A stretch of DNA of 44,836 nt from Chrysochromulina tobinii (Eukaryota > Haptophyta > Prymnesiales > Chrysochromulinaceae), in contig JWZX01002735.1 of assembly GCA_001275005.1 (NCBI GenBank), forward strand, positions 1 through 44,836, given 5' to 3'. Both the position numbers and the translations under genes were made by a program. Below the pieces are notes generated by a model. That model did no database searches, was not told the origin of the DNA, and saw nothing but the letters and a program-made list of their open reading frames with translations. This document shows, one piece after another, positions 18,111 through 28,500 of this stretch (position 1 is the stretch's first letter; each line of letters opens with the position of its first letter).

Positions 18111-19382
18111 TTACGGCCGCTCGATCGATTCGGCAAGGTCGAAACCCTGTAACGCGGCGCCGAGGCGACCAGGCGAGACAGACTCATCGACGGACACCAT
18201 CGACGCGCCCCCCATCGACGTTTCGAGCGGCGAGAGACGCGCGCGGTGGTGGCCCGGCGGACGGGAGAGGTGCGCGGGCGATGCGGCGCCAATGAGCGCT
18301 GGCCCGGAGTGCGCGGCTGCTCCAGAAGAGAGGTCTACTCCAGCGTCGTCCTCGTCCTCGTCCTCGTCATCGTCTTCAAAGGACTCCTCGGCGATGTCAT
18401 CCTCGACCTGGTCGTACTCGTCGTCGTCCTCTTCGTCCTCGTCGTGGGAAGTGGGCACGGCCATGCGCTGGCTGCTCTGCCAAACGGTAGCGCCGGCCGC
18501 AATGCCGACGCTTCCGAGGGCCGAACTCGAGGGCGGCAGAGCCGGCGTGTGGTGACGCGACAGCGGCGCCAGCTGCGCCCCGCCTGTGCTCGCGCCACCT
18601 GGGCGCAGGGGCGCCCCGGAGCTGCCGAGGCTTGCGAGCTTGCTCTCGAGCGCCTCGAGGCGCCTCTCCTCAAGATGCTCGTCGGCGATCATCGCGGCCG
18701 GCGATGGCGACGACGCACCCGTCACACCGAGCGGGGGCAACGAGGCGCGGCTGCTGAGCGGTGGCAGGTGCGCGCCCATGCCCTGGGAGGGCAGCGGCGA
18801 CAAGGGCGAGGGAGGCGTGAGCGGGCCGCTGCCGCCGCGAGACGGCTCCGGCTTGGACGTGATGTTGATGGTGAGCGGCTTGGACGGATCCTTAACAACA
18901 GCACGCGCCAATGAGGCGGCCGCTGGCTCTCCAGCGGCATCACCAGCCGGCGGCCGCGCGCCTGTGGGTTGCGGTAAGTCGGCCGTGAGCGCCGCACGCA
19001 CGAGCTGCACGAGCAGTGGCTCGCCCGTGCCTGCGTCCAAGCTGAGCGCTCCTGCGAGTGCACCGCGGTCCAGTGACGTCTCATTGAGGTCCGCCTCGGG
19101 CACGAGGACAGAGTACGAGTAGTCCAGCTGGCAGTGTTGGAGCAAGTCGAGCACGAGCTGCGCGGCGACGCGACCGGCGCTGTCTTGGTGGAGCAGTGCC
19201 GGACGCGCCATGCCGCCATGCGGCTCGCTCTGCTGCTGCTCGTGAATGGCCGAGAAGACGCTGGCGCGCAGCTCGGCACGGATTTTACCGAGGACGCCAC
19301 GCGCCTCGAGGGCCGTCGTGACGATCGACGTCAGGTTAGAGAGCGAGTCTGCCTCGGCGTCGGCGGTTGTCGAAACCATCAT
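18111..19382 (-). CDS. FOP/CEP43-like centrosomal protein with LisH domain
   Basis: A 423-residue protein. Residues about 14-130 match the N-terminus of FOP (FGFR1OP/CEP43) and FOPNL: LTSIVTTALEARGVLGKIRAEL, then RASVFSAIHEQQ, and a LisH-like segment GRVAAQLVLDLLQHCQLDYS followed by SVLVPEADL and LVQLVRAAL. FOP proteins dimerise through LisH, localise to centrosomes and basal bodies, and support cilium formation. The rest is Pro/Ser-rich, with a strongly acidic run (DEDEEDDDEYDQVEDD and on) at about 325-350, where FOP proteins are also acidic. Start MMVSTTADA: the second Met is equally possible. The gene is divergent from the next, 153 bp away. Confidence 0.8.
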   Translation of the reverse strand: MMVSTTADAEADSLSNLTSIVTTALEARGVLGKIRAELRASVFSAIHEQQQSEPHGGMARPALLHQDSAGRVAAQLVLDLLQHCQLDYSYSVLVPEADLNETSLDRGALAGALSLDAGTGEPLLVQLVRAALTADLPQPTGARPPAGDAAGEPAAASLARAVVKDPSKPLTINITSKPEPSRGGSGPLTPPSPLSPLPSQGMGAHLPPLSSRASLPPLGVTGASSPSPAAMIADEHLEERRLEALESKLASLGSSGAPLRPGGASTGGAQLAPLSRHHTPALPPSSSALGSVGIAAGATVWQSSQRMAVPTSHDEDEEDDDEYDQVEDDIAEESFEDDDEDEDEDDAGVDLSSGAAAHSGPALIGAASPAHLSRPPGHHRARLSPLETSMGGASMVSVDESVSPGRLGAALQGFDLAESIERP

Positions 19383-19535
19383 GTCGCGCCGGTGGGAGGT
19401 ACCGCTCCGTCAGGAAAGCAAAAACCCGCCAAGGCGCGGAAAGCCGAAAACTCCCCTAGATTCTACAATTGTATGCACAAGTATGTGGTGAAACACCGAA
19501 CGCGGTGTTTTTCCTCTGACAAGCGGAGTATTGAC
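19383..19535. promoter_or_regulatory. Putative bidirectional promoter with a small hairpin
   Basis: This gap separates the divergent FOP-like and endonuclease-like genes. A perfect 8-bp hairpin AAACACCG-AACG-CGGTGTTT lies at 19491-19510, 26 bp before the plus-strand ATG. Function is unknown. Confidence 0.35.
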
Positions 19536-20303
19536 ATGTGCACAGTCCATTCACACATGTCCGTGCTTGCACTTCTCATGCTTGTGGCCCCTGGCAGGGC
19601 ATTGACCAACTGGCACGTCTCCAAGAGCCAGACGCATGACGCCCTGCTCTCGCTCGTGCGTGACGTGCTGGTCTTTGGCCCTCGCAGGCTTCCAGAGACG
19701 TGCGTCCATCTGGAGTCCGTGGTGAGGACGCTGCCCCACAGCTATGGGTTGCCGTCCTCGGCACCGGGAGGCCTGCTGACTCCCGATCTGGTTGCTGCCG
19801 ATCATTCGCGCGGTGAGCTCCTTATTGTTGAGGTCACCTGCGTGCCTGACGCGGCTCTTGGCCGCTATGCGAGACGCAAGGCCTCCAAGTACTACAGCCT
19901 TTGCAATCATGCTGCGCGTGCCTCGGGCTTGCGGGTCGGAGCGCCGCTGGTGGTCGCGCTTGGTACTGGGGGATGCGTACCAACCGCGACGCGCGACGCA
20001 TTCTGCCGACTTCTCGGGCTAGATGAGGCACACGACAGCGTGGCACGGCGTGCGCAAGAGTGTGTGGACGCCTATGTTGATGCCGGCGCGACCCTCGATG
20101 AGGGTGGTGAGCCGCCAACATCGCTGCAAACAGTGCTCACGAGAGCGATTGCGATCGCGAGGGGCCGCGTGGATGCGCCTCTGCGTAGCATCAGCCAGCG
20201 AGGCCATGAGCGAGGCACGCGAAGGGAACGATGGCAAGCTCGGAAACAGCCTCAGGCTCACGTGCTTCAAAGTAATGAGTCGGTTGATGAAGGACGGTTT
20301 TAA
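19536..20303 (+). CDS. Stand-alone PD-(D/E)XK endonuclease-like protein
   Basis: A 255-residue protein starting with a hydrophobic segment (MSVLALLMLVAPGRAL) that looks like a signal or transit peptide. The core PDLVAADHSRGELLIVEVTC, followed by a helix with RRKASKYYSL and the strand APLVVALGTGGCVP, matches the pattern D...E-V-T with a displaced Lys. That pattern is typical of restriction-like endonuclease domains found at the C-terminus of some LINE-type retroelements. No reverse transcriptase lies upstream, because that position is occupied by the divergent FOP-like gene. The tail is Arg/Gln-rich and basic. It may be a domesticated or orphaned fragment; an unrelated fold with coincidental residues cannot be excluded. 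Confidence 0.5.
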   Translation: MCTVHSHMSVLALLMLVAPGRALTNWHVSKSQTHDALLSLVRDVLVFGPRRLPETCVHLESVVRTLPHSYGLPSSAPGGLLTPDLVAADHSRGELLIVEVTCVPDAALGRYARRKASKYYSLCNHAARASGLRVGAPLVVALGTGGCVPTATRDAFCRLLGLDEAHDSVARRAQECVDAYVDAGATLDEGGEPPTSLQTVLTRAIAIARGRVDAPLRSISQRGHERGTRRERWQARKQPQAHVLQSNESVDEGRF

Positions 20304-20340
20304 CAGTGTTTGTCCAGTGTTTGTCCAACAGTGTTTGTCC
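20304..20340 (+). repeat. Three copies of CAGTGTTTGTCC
   Basis: Copies start at 20304, 20315 and 20329, immediately after the stop codon of the endonuclease-like gene. They are followed by TTGACTTGACTTG (20350-20362). The cluster sits about 100-130 bp upstream of the kinase ATG. Confidence 0.85.
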
Positions 20341-20433
20341 AGTCAAGACTTGACTTGACTTGTGTGCTTTTGAGACTCCGCCGTTTCCACGCACGAAGGC
20401 GAGCGCACATCCGCCGAATTTGGAGCAATAGAG

Positions 20434-22110
20434 ATGGCGAGCCTCGGCACCCGCGGCCCCTGGACGAAGCTCCAAGCGATCGGAAAGGGCTCTTTTGGTA
20501 CCGTCTACCTCGTGCAGCGCACCGGTGCCGGAAACCAGCAAAAGTATGTGATGAAGGAGGTCAATCTACGGGGGCTTCCCAAGGCAGAGATGCTCGCCGC
20601 GCAGAACGAGGTAGCCGCTCTCCAGAAGGTGAAGCACCCGCACGCAGTCGCGATCGCAGATGCGCTCGTTGTGGACGACACACTCTGCATTATCATGGAG
20701 TGGGCGCAAGGCAAGGATCTGGGCGCGCTCATCGCGCAGCGCAAGACGGAGAGACGGCCCTTTACCGAGGACGAAGTGCTCAAAATCTTTTGGCAACTCA
20801 CCTCCGTGTTGGCCCATTGCCACCACGAGCTGCACCTGCTCCACCGCGACCTGAAGCCGCAGAATGTCTTTCTCTCGGCCAATGGCGACGTCAAACTGGG
20901 CGACTTCGGGCTGGCCAAGGCGCTCGAGGCGACATGCGCGATCGCCAAGACGCAGTGCGGCACGCCGATCTACATGTCGCCCGAGCTGTGCCTGGGCCAA
21001 GATTACAACCGCGCCGCCGACGTCTGGGCGCTCGGATGCATCCTGTACGAGCTGATGACGCTCACCATGCCGTGGGCCGATTGCCGCGTACAGGGGCCGG
21101 GTGGTATGTCGGCGCTGCTCAAGAAGATTGCGAGCTCGTCGCTCGACCTCACGCAGTGCAAGAAGCAATACTCAGCCGAGCTGTGCGGGCTGCTCTCGGC
21201 GCTGCTGCACAAGAAGGGCGAGAACCGTCCGGCGCTCGATCAGGTGCTGCAGCTGCCCTTCATCGCCAGGGCGGCCACTCCCAGAACGGCGCCCAGAACG
21301 GCGCCCCTGCCGCCAGCCGGAGCCGAGCAATCGCTCCCGCCCTCGTGGCAAAAGGTGCCCTCAAAGTCGCGCCCGGGCCAGTTCTCGTACGTGCACGTGC
21401 CCACCGGGTACAAGCAGGCCTTCTTTCCCGAGCGCGACGAGCTGCCTGAGGAGGTGATCGCAATGCTCAAGAAGCAGACATTCACGCCTGGCAAGCCGCC
21501 GCCGCCAACCGCACTGGCACCACCGCCTCGGGCGTCTCCGATGGGCGTCGCGGCGTCGCCCCGCGCGGCGCCTACCCCGCCGCCGCCGCCGCCACTCTTC
21601 AACATGGCCGCCCAGTCTCCGCAGCTGCCCACACCGCAGGGCGCCCGGCCCACACCACGCGCGGCACCAGCACCGCCGGGGGTGGAGCGTCCCCTCCCCC
21701 CCTCGTGGCGCAAGGTCCCCTCGGCGTCCCGGCCGGGCGCCTTCTCTTACTTGCATGTACCCACCGGGTACAAGCAGCAAGAGGTGCCGCTGACCGACAC
21801 GCCCGACCCCAAGATGCTCGAAGCGTGGAAGAAGGCCAAGGCGGCGGCCACAGGCAACCGACCGGTCGCCACCGCTGCCCTACAGCCGGGCGCGAGTCCC
21901 CAACCATACTGGAGCCCCAAAATGGGAGCCAACAAGCTCGAGCCGGTGCCCGAGAGCCGCGCGCTTCGCCCGACGGGGCAGGCCAACGGGCCCAATCAGA
22001 CCCCGCCCGGTGCAGCGAAGAACCCGTTCGATTTCAAAAGCCCGCAGCACCAGCAGCACCAGCACCAGCAGCACCAGCAGCAGCCGGTGGGCCAGCGGCC
22101 ACGCTTTTGA
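20434..22110 (+). CDS. NEK-type Ser/Thr kinase with two WW-like repeats
   Basis: A 558-residue protein. Residues about 10-280 form a protein kinase: Gly-loop GKGSFGTVYLV, catalytic Lys K41 (VMKEV), HRDLKPQN with D139, DFG D157, and GTPIYMSPE. The sequence order, including the NEK-like activation loop, places it in the NIMA/NEK family, which regulates mitosis and cilia. Two near-identical 29-residue modules follow at about 301-329 and 421-449 (LPPSW, SRPGxFSY, HVPTGYKQ); they resemble Pin1-type WW domains in which the second Trp is replaced. Between them is a Pro-rich region. The tail is His/Gln-rich. WW domains bind proline motifs, so self- or partner docking through the Pro-rich linker is possible. 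Confidence 0.85.
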   Translation: MASLGTRGPWTKLQAIGKGSFGTVYLVQRTGAGNQQKYVMKEVNLRGLPKAEMLAAQNEVAALQKVKHPHAVAIADALVVDDTLCIIMEWAQGKDLGALIAQRKTERRPFTEDEVLKIFWQLTSVLAHCHHELHLLHRDLKPQNVFLSANGDVKLGDFGLAKALEATCAIAKTQCGTPIYMSPELCLGQDYNRAADVWALGCILYELMTLTMPWADCRVQGPGGMSALLKKIASSSLDLTQCKKQYSAELCGLLSALLHKKGENRPALDQVLQLPFIARAATPRTAPRTAPLPPAGAEQSLPPSWQKVPSKSRPGQFSYVHVPTGYKQAFFPERDELPEEVIAMLKKQTFTPGKPPPPTALAPPPRASPMGVAASPRAAPTPPPPPPLFNMAAQSPQLPTPQGARPTPRAAPAPPGVERPLPPSWRKVPSASRPGAFSYLHVPTGYKQQEVPLTDTPDPKMLEAWKKAKAAATGNRPVATAALQPGASPQPYWSPKMGANKLEPVPESRALRPTGQANGPNQTPPGAAKNPFDFKSPQHQQHQHQQHQQQPVGQRPRF

Positions 22111-22545
22111 GATAAGGGAGGGAGGCCAAAGCGCCCCTCACTCTTCTGCTCAAGACGTGGAGCCGTGGAGGGCTTGGAGGCAGCGCGGCACAATGACAGT
22201 GACCTAGCCACTTCGCAGCGTGCGAGTGAACGATCGCCGTTGGTGCGGCTAGAAGTGTTCTTCCTATAAGTGTTGTACTTGTGAAAGTGTGGGTCAACTG
22301 TGGCGGAACGTTGTAAACGCGATCGCGAGAGTGACGTGTGCTGGTCCTGCTGGAACACCTCGGAGCTCGGAGCTTTTGATTCTTTGAGAACGACTGAATT
22401 TCATCGACAACCCGAAACAAGTCAAGTCATGAAACAACCGGGGGTGGCGATCTAAGCTTTCACGCCGCCCTTCACGCGAAACCCGTTCGGCACGGCGCCT
22501 ACCTGCCGGACGATACGAAAAAGCCGCGAGTGGACTGGCGCACAC
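22111..22545. other. Intergenic / channel promoter region
   Basis: No conserved frame was found. AT-rich words (TTCTTCCTATAAGTGTTG around 22260) might include a promoter for the channel gene. Nothing else is supported. Confidence 0.4.
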
Positions 22546-25500
22546 ATGGCTGGGCCGTCGCCTACAGCGCAGAGGCCATCACCGCTTCTCCGGGGCCGTT
22601 CCTCACCGAATTTCCTCAGCAGCCCACGCGATGGTTCAGAGTACATCGACCGTCGCTTCATCAAGCGCAATGCCCGCGGCTCGCAGGAGGCTCATTCAGC
22701 CAAGCCGCAGCTATGGAACTTTCACGGGACAGAGGTCGACCTAGCGCCGGAGCAACAGTACATCTATGGCCGGCAGCTCTGGTACCTCCGTAGTCGTGCC
22801 TTTGAGAATATACAATTGGGCAGACCAATAGCAGGTATGCCCATGAATGCAGCAGCACGCTCATCAGGCATCAAGACCCTCGAGCGCGCGCCAGAGGACC
22901 TGGACCATCTGGAGGGTCTCGAGGGCCTCGACAAGGTCCCGCCGTGCTCTGCGGTCATCGGACCCAGCGGTCGCGTCTACTCGTCGAGGACCTTTGGATT
23001 CCTCGAAGTCGGCCGCGCGCCGCGGCCCTGGGCCATCAAGCTCGTCGAGTGGGCTCCGTTTGATGCCTTCATCCTGGTCACGATCTTGGCGAACTGCGCC
23101 ACCATGGCTTGGAACTCGCCACTCGACCCGCCGGGCACTCCGAAAGCCCAGTTCATTGATGTGTGCGAGTGGGTTTATCTATACATCTTCACCTTCGAGA
23201 TGCTCGCCAAGATCTGCGCGTACGGCTTCGTCGGCCACGACCAGGCCTACCTGCGCGACGCGTGGTGCCAACTCGACTTTGTAGTGGTGAGCCTCGCGTG
23301 GCTTCCAATCCTCTTCCCCTCGTTTGGGAACTACTCGGTGGTGCGCTCGGTGCGCGCGCTGAGGCCGCTGCGCGCGCTCAAGCGGCTGCCGGGCATGCCC
23401 GTCCTCGTCAACTCGATCCTGGCGGCACTGCCCAAGCTCGGCGACGTCACAATGCTCCTCGGGCTGCTCTTCGCCGTCTTCGGCATCTTAGGCATCGAGC
23501 AGTTCAAGGGCGAGCTACACTATCGGTGCGCGCTGCTCGGCTTCAACGAGACGCCTGGCCACCCAGAGCTGCGCGAGATGCTTCCGCTGCCCGATGGGCC
23601 GAGGCTCGTGCCGCGGCTGTACGACGGGCAGGCGGCGCAGGCGCGACGCCAGCTGGAGGCCATCGGGCGGCTGCTCAAGGGAAACCAAGCTGATGCGAGC
23701 GCGAGCGAGGAGAGCATCAGCCCTCAGCAGCAGTCGGACTTTGACACGGGCGTCTTTTGCGATCCCCACGAGCCAAAGACTAAATGCCCTGCCGGCGAAA
23801 CGTGCCGCTACTTTGATGACAACGTCAACTACGGCGCCACCAACTTTGACAACTTTGGGTGGGCGAGCGTACAAATCTTCCAGACGATCAGCTTCGATGG
23901 CTGGACGTCCGCCATGTACGCGGTGCTCAATGCGACGGGCCAGCCGCTCGTGCTTGTGTACTTTGTGCTCCTCATCGTGCTCGGGGGCTTCTTCATCGTC
24001 AACCTCTTCCTCGCAGTCCTCTTCCAAGAGTTCACCGAGGCGCAGGCTCGAGAGAAGGCGATCGCCGAGCAGGCCGCGCGTGCAGCAGCCGCTCGCCAGG
24101 CGCGACGTGCGCAGCGCAATGGGTCAGCGCGAGGCGCCTCACCGCCCCCCTCGCCGCCGCATTTCGAGCAACAGAAGCGAATCCCGTTTCCCGACCCCGA
24201 CAACCTGCTGGAGCGGGAAAGGCACAAGTTGGAGACGTTCAAGGCTGAGGCCGAGGGCGAAACCAGGGCCGCACTGATCTCAGGAGCGCAACGATACGTA
24301 AGCGATGCGTCGCTCGTGGTGCGAGTGGAGGCGGAAGACGATGAAGATGAAGCTCCGTCAAGGCATGTGTACATGGCGTTGAGTCCGTCGGCGAGCCCTG
24401 TGCAGGCGCGCATGGAGGCTGGCAAGGCGACGGTAGCGCCTGTGCAGGCGCGCATGGAGGCTGGCAAGGCGGCGGTGCCCAACGACGACAATGACGACGA
24501 CGACGACGACGACGACGAGCGCACCGATGACGGTTCCTGTGTGAAGTTGTGCAACTGCGCGCCTGCGCCGCGCTCTGGGCGTGCGTCGCTCGCCGAGATG
24601 ATGAACGGGCCGCTCGTGAGCAACGCGTCGACGGGTTTGGTGGTGCTCAATATGGCGCTAATGTGCATGCCGTACGAGGGAATGAGCGACGCGTATGCTG
24701 CGCAGCTCGAGAGTTGCGCCGAGTTTATCAGTTGGATCTTCATCATCGAGATGGGCCTCAAGCTGTTTGGGATGGGATGCCGTGCCTATTGGAGCGACGG
24801 GTGGAACCAGCTCGACGGCACCATCGTGATCATGTCCATCGTTGAGATGGCGCTCACGGCGCTCTTTGCCGACTCGGGAACGAACCTGTCGTTCCTGCGG
24901 ATCTTGCGGATGCTGCGCGTGGCACGTATGCTGCGTCTCATGCGCTCGTGGAAGGGGCTGTACAAGATCATCAGTACGGTCGTTAGCGCGGTCCCGCAGA
25001 TGTCGAACGTGCTCATCCTCATGCTCCTCATCTGCACCATCTTCGCGCTGCTCGGCATGCAGCTCTTCGGTGGCCAATTCTCGGAGGAGCACGGCTACGG
25101 CGACTCGCCGCTACTGCCCCTTGCCGCGCTATAACTTCGACTATTTTGGACCCGCACTCCTCTCCGTCTTCGTCCTCATCACCGGCGGCTGGTTCACCCC
25201 CATGCTCGACGGTCTCAATGTCGGAGGTCCCTCCGCCTCCATCTACTACATCACGGTCACGTGCATCGGCACGTACATCCTGATCAACCTGCTGATCGCC
25301 GTGCTGCTCGAGCTCTTCGCGGAGGACTCGGACGCTGATGGGGAGGCCGACGCCTTCCAAGCCGACAAAGGTCCCAAAGCGGCAGAGGCTGCCCCCGCCC
25401 CAGCTCCCCCCGCGCAGCTCACTGAGGAGGGCTTCGACGCCTCCGACGCGCCGACTGAGGAGAAGGATGACATGGCCCTCGGGTGCCTTCCGCCGAGCGA

Positions 25501-28500
25501 TCCGCTGCGGCGGGCGGCGCATTACATTATCGAGTTGCCGTCGGTGGACGCGCTGCTGATGACGAGCGTCATTCTTTCTTCGGCGTCTCTCGCATTCGAC
25601 ACGCCGCGGCTCGACGAGTCCACACTGCTCGCCGAGGTGCTCGCCGTCACAAATGTGCTGTTCACGCTTCTCTTCCTGCTCGAGGCGATCCTCAAGTCGA
25701 TAGCGTATGGCTTCTACGGCTACCTGCGTGACGGGTGGAACGTGCTCGACTTTTCACTGCTCCTCATCTCGATTGGCGCGCTGCTCTCCGAGGTGGTGCC
25801 CGCGATCGCCTTTCTGAAGTCGCTGCGCGCGCTTCGGGTGCTCCGGCCGCTTCGGCTGCTCTCGCGCAATGCAGGCATGCGGATGGTGCTCGTCTCGCTC
25901 TTCGAGTCTCTACCGGCCGTCATCAACGTTCTCGGGGTCCTGTTTGCCATGCAGCTCGTCTTTGCCATCCTGGGCATGCAACTGTTCATGGGCACCTTTG
26001 GCTCGTGTAACGACCCTTCGCGCCAGCTACCATCAGAGTGCGTCGGCGTGGCTGTGAGAGCCCCGAGCGCACCTCCCGGCCAAAACCACCACGCGCATAG
26101 CCACGGACATGGCCAAACGCTTTCGCCGCCACCGCCGACCTTGCCCTTTGCGTCTGTCTCGCTTCACTCGCCGCTCCACTCGCCGCTCCACTCGCTGCCG
26201 CCCGAGCCCCACGTAGCCCATCTGTCGCACTCGCCACCGACGCCGATGCTGTTGCCGACGCCGTCGCCGCCACCGCTGCAGCTGCCACTGCCGCCACCGC
26301 TGCAGCTGCCACTGCCGTCGCCACCGCCGTCGCCACCGCCGTCGCCGTCCACCTCGCCGCCGCCGCCCGCCGCCTCGCTCGAAGCCGCGCTGGCCGCGCG
26401 ACCGAGCTTTGCGGCCGAGTTGAAGACGCTGCACTCGACTGAAGAGCTGCAGGCCTACCTGCATACGTTGCAACAGGAGCGCCCGTGGGACCTCGAGCTG
26501 ATCCACGCGCATCCGGAGCAGTTGCTTGCCGCAATTGGCCGGCGACTGCAGACGACGGTGCCTGCGGAGGAGTTGGCTACGAGTCGGCGCCGCGAGCTCA
26601 GGGGCGGTGGCGGCGGCGAAGATGGCGAGGCCTTCGTAGGAGAGCGCCTCTGGCAGAACCCGTCGTTTGGCTCGTTCGACAACTTTGGCGACGCGATGCT
26701 CTTGCTCTTCGTGCTCTCGACAGGCGATGATTGGGACTCCGTCATGTTTTGGAGCATGGACTCGCCCTCGGTGCCTGGCGGGCCGCGCGAACGCAACGAC
26801 ATGTCGGCGTCTTCCATTTTCTTCATCGCGTGGATGTTCATCGGCTCCTTCTTCGCGATGCAGCTCTTTGTTGGCGTAGTCGTTGCCCAGTTCAACAAGA
26901 TCAAAGCCAAAAAGGACGGTTCGGCCACCATGACCGAGGACCAGCGCCTGTGGGTCGAGACGATGAGGTCGATGGGTGGCGTCAAGGGCAAGGGCAAGCC
27001 ACGCAAGCCGAAGACGACCGGCTGCGTCGGCCTCGTCGACGAGCTGCTTTACCGCTCGATCACGTCGCCGCACTACCCGGCGGTCGTCACGATCATCGTG
27101 CTGATCAACGTGATGCTGCTCGCGTGCGACTACTGGGGCTTCGAGTCGGAGCCGCCGCACCCGACGCGGGAGCAGACCGACTCGTACGTGTACGAGATAG
27201 TGCTCGAGGCTTATACGGTGCTCTTCTATCTCGAGGCGCTCGGGAAGCTGCGCGCCTACGGCTCCCTTTTCTACTTTCGTGACGAGTGGTGCCGCTTCGA
27301 GTTGCAGCTTGTGGGGCTCTCCGTGGTCGATCAGTCGCAAGCTCTCTACTTGATCTCGGAACGCGTGGTCCCGCTGCCGCCTATGCTGCTGCGCGTGCCG
27401 CGGGCGCTCTATGCGCTGCGCGCGCTGCGGCTTATGCAGCACATACACGGCGTCCAGTCGCTCGTGACGACGTCGGTGCTCTCTCTGCCGTCGCTCTCAA
27501 ACGTGTGCTCGATCCTTGCACTTTTGGTCTTCATTTTCACGGTGCTTGGCATGCAGCAGTTCACGTACCTGCGACGCGGCGAGCACATCACGGACGATCG
27601 CAACTACGAGACCTTTGGCAACTCGCTCCTCGTCAGCCTGCAGTGCCTCACGAGCGACGGCTGGTCGTCCATCATGTTCGAGGCGCGGAGCGACCCCGAG
27701 CACGGCTCTTGGAGGGCCGTGCCCTTCTTCCTCGGCTTCCAAGTGCTCGTAACCGTCATCCTCAATCTGGTGGTGGCCGTGATCCTCGAGAACTTTACGA
27801 GCCTGGGCGGCGCCAACGATGAGCTGATCGACAGCAAAGCAATTGAGCTCTTCTCGGAAACGTGGGCCGACTTCGACCCCGACGCCAACCAGACGATCCC
27901 AGCCCACCTGCTGCCCGACCTTCTCAAGGCCATCCCACAGCCGGTCGGGCTGCAGGGTGCACCGCGCACTTGGGTGGTTGGCGTGTGCATGAACCTCGGC
28001 CTCCAGGCCGATGAGAACGGCGAGCTCCACTTTCCCGCCGTGCTTCGCGCGCTCGTCAAGTTCAACTACATGATGCATATGGAGGAGGGGCTCGGGCCCG
28101 CAGCGAAGCACCCCAAGCATCGCAAAGTCGAGTTCGGCAAAGAACCGTCGGCCGAAGTCACCCCAAGAACCGGAGTTCCGCCGTCCAAGAACAGCAGGCA
28201 GTCGCTGCTCTGGAATGAGGGCCACGCGCCCACGGTCGAGCAGCGCGCGACGGCGCGCACCTTCGCGCTCGAGCTCCTCCGCCTCACGAGTGGCACGCAC
28301 CAGTTCCGTCAACGAGCGCGAGCGCGCGTGTTAGCGAGAGCGCGGGACGTCAAGGAGGGGGTCAAGAAGGAGGGGCAAGGCGGCGCCATTGGCGCGCACG
28401 GCGCGAGGCTCGTCGCGTTCGGGGTCGACGCGGAAGGGGGCGGCCTTGGGAACGCGACTCTAGCCAAAGCGTCTAGCCAAGGCCCCGAGGGTGCAGCGCA

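Noticed and set aside
26033-27448. Long minus-strand open frame opposite channel domains III-IV
   Set aside because: The plus strand encodes unmistakable S1-S6 segments; the antisense frame is Arg/His-rich and has no domain.
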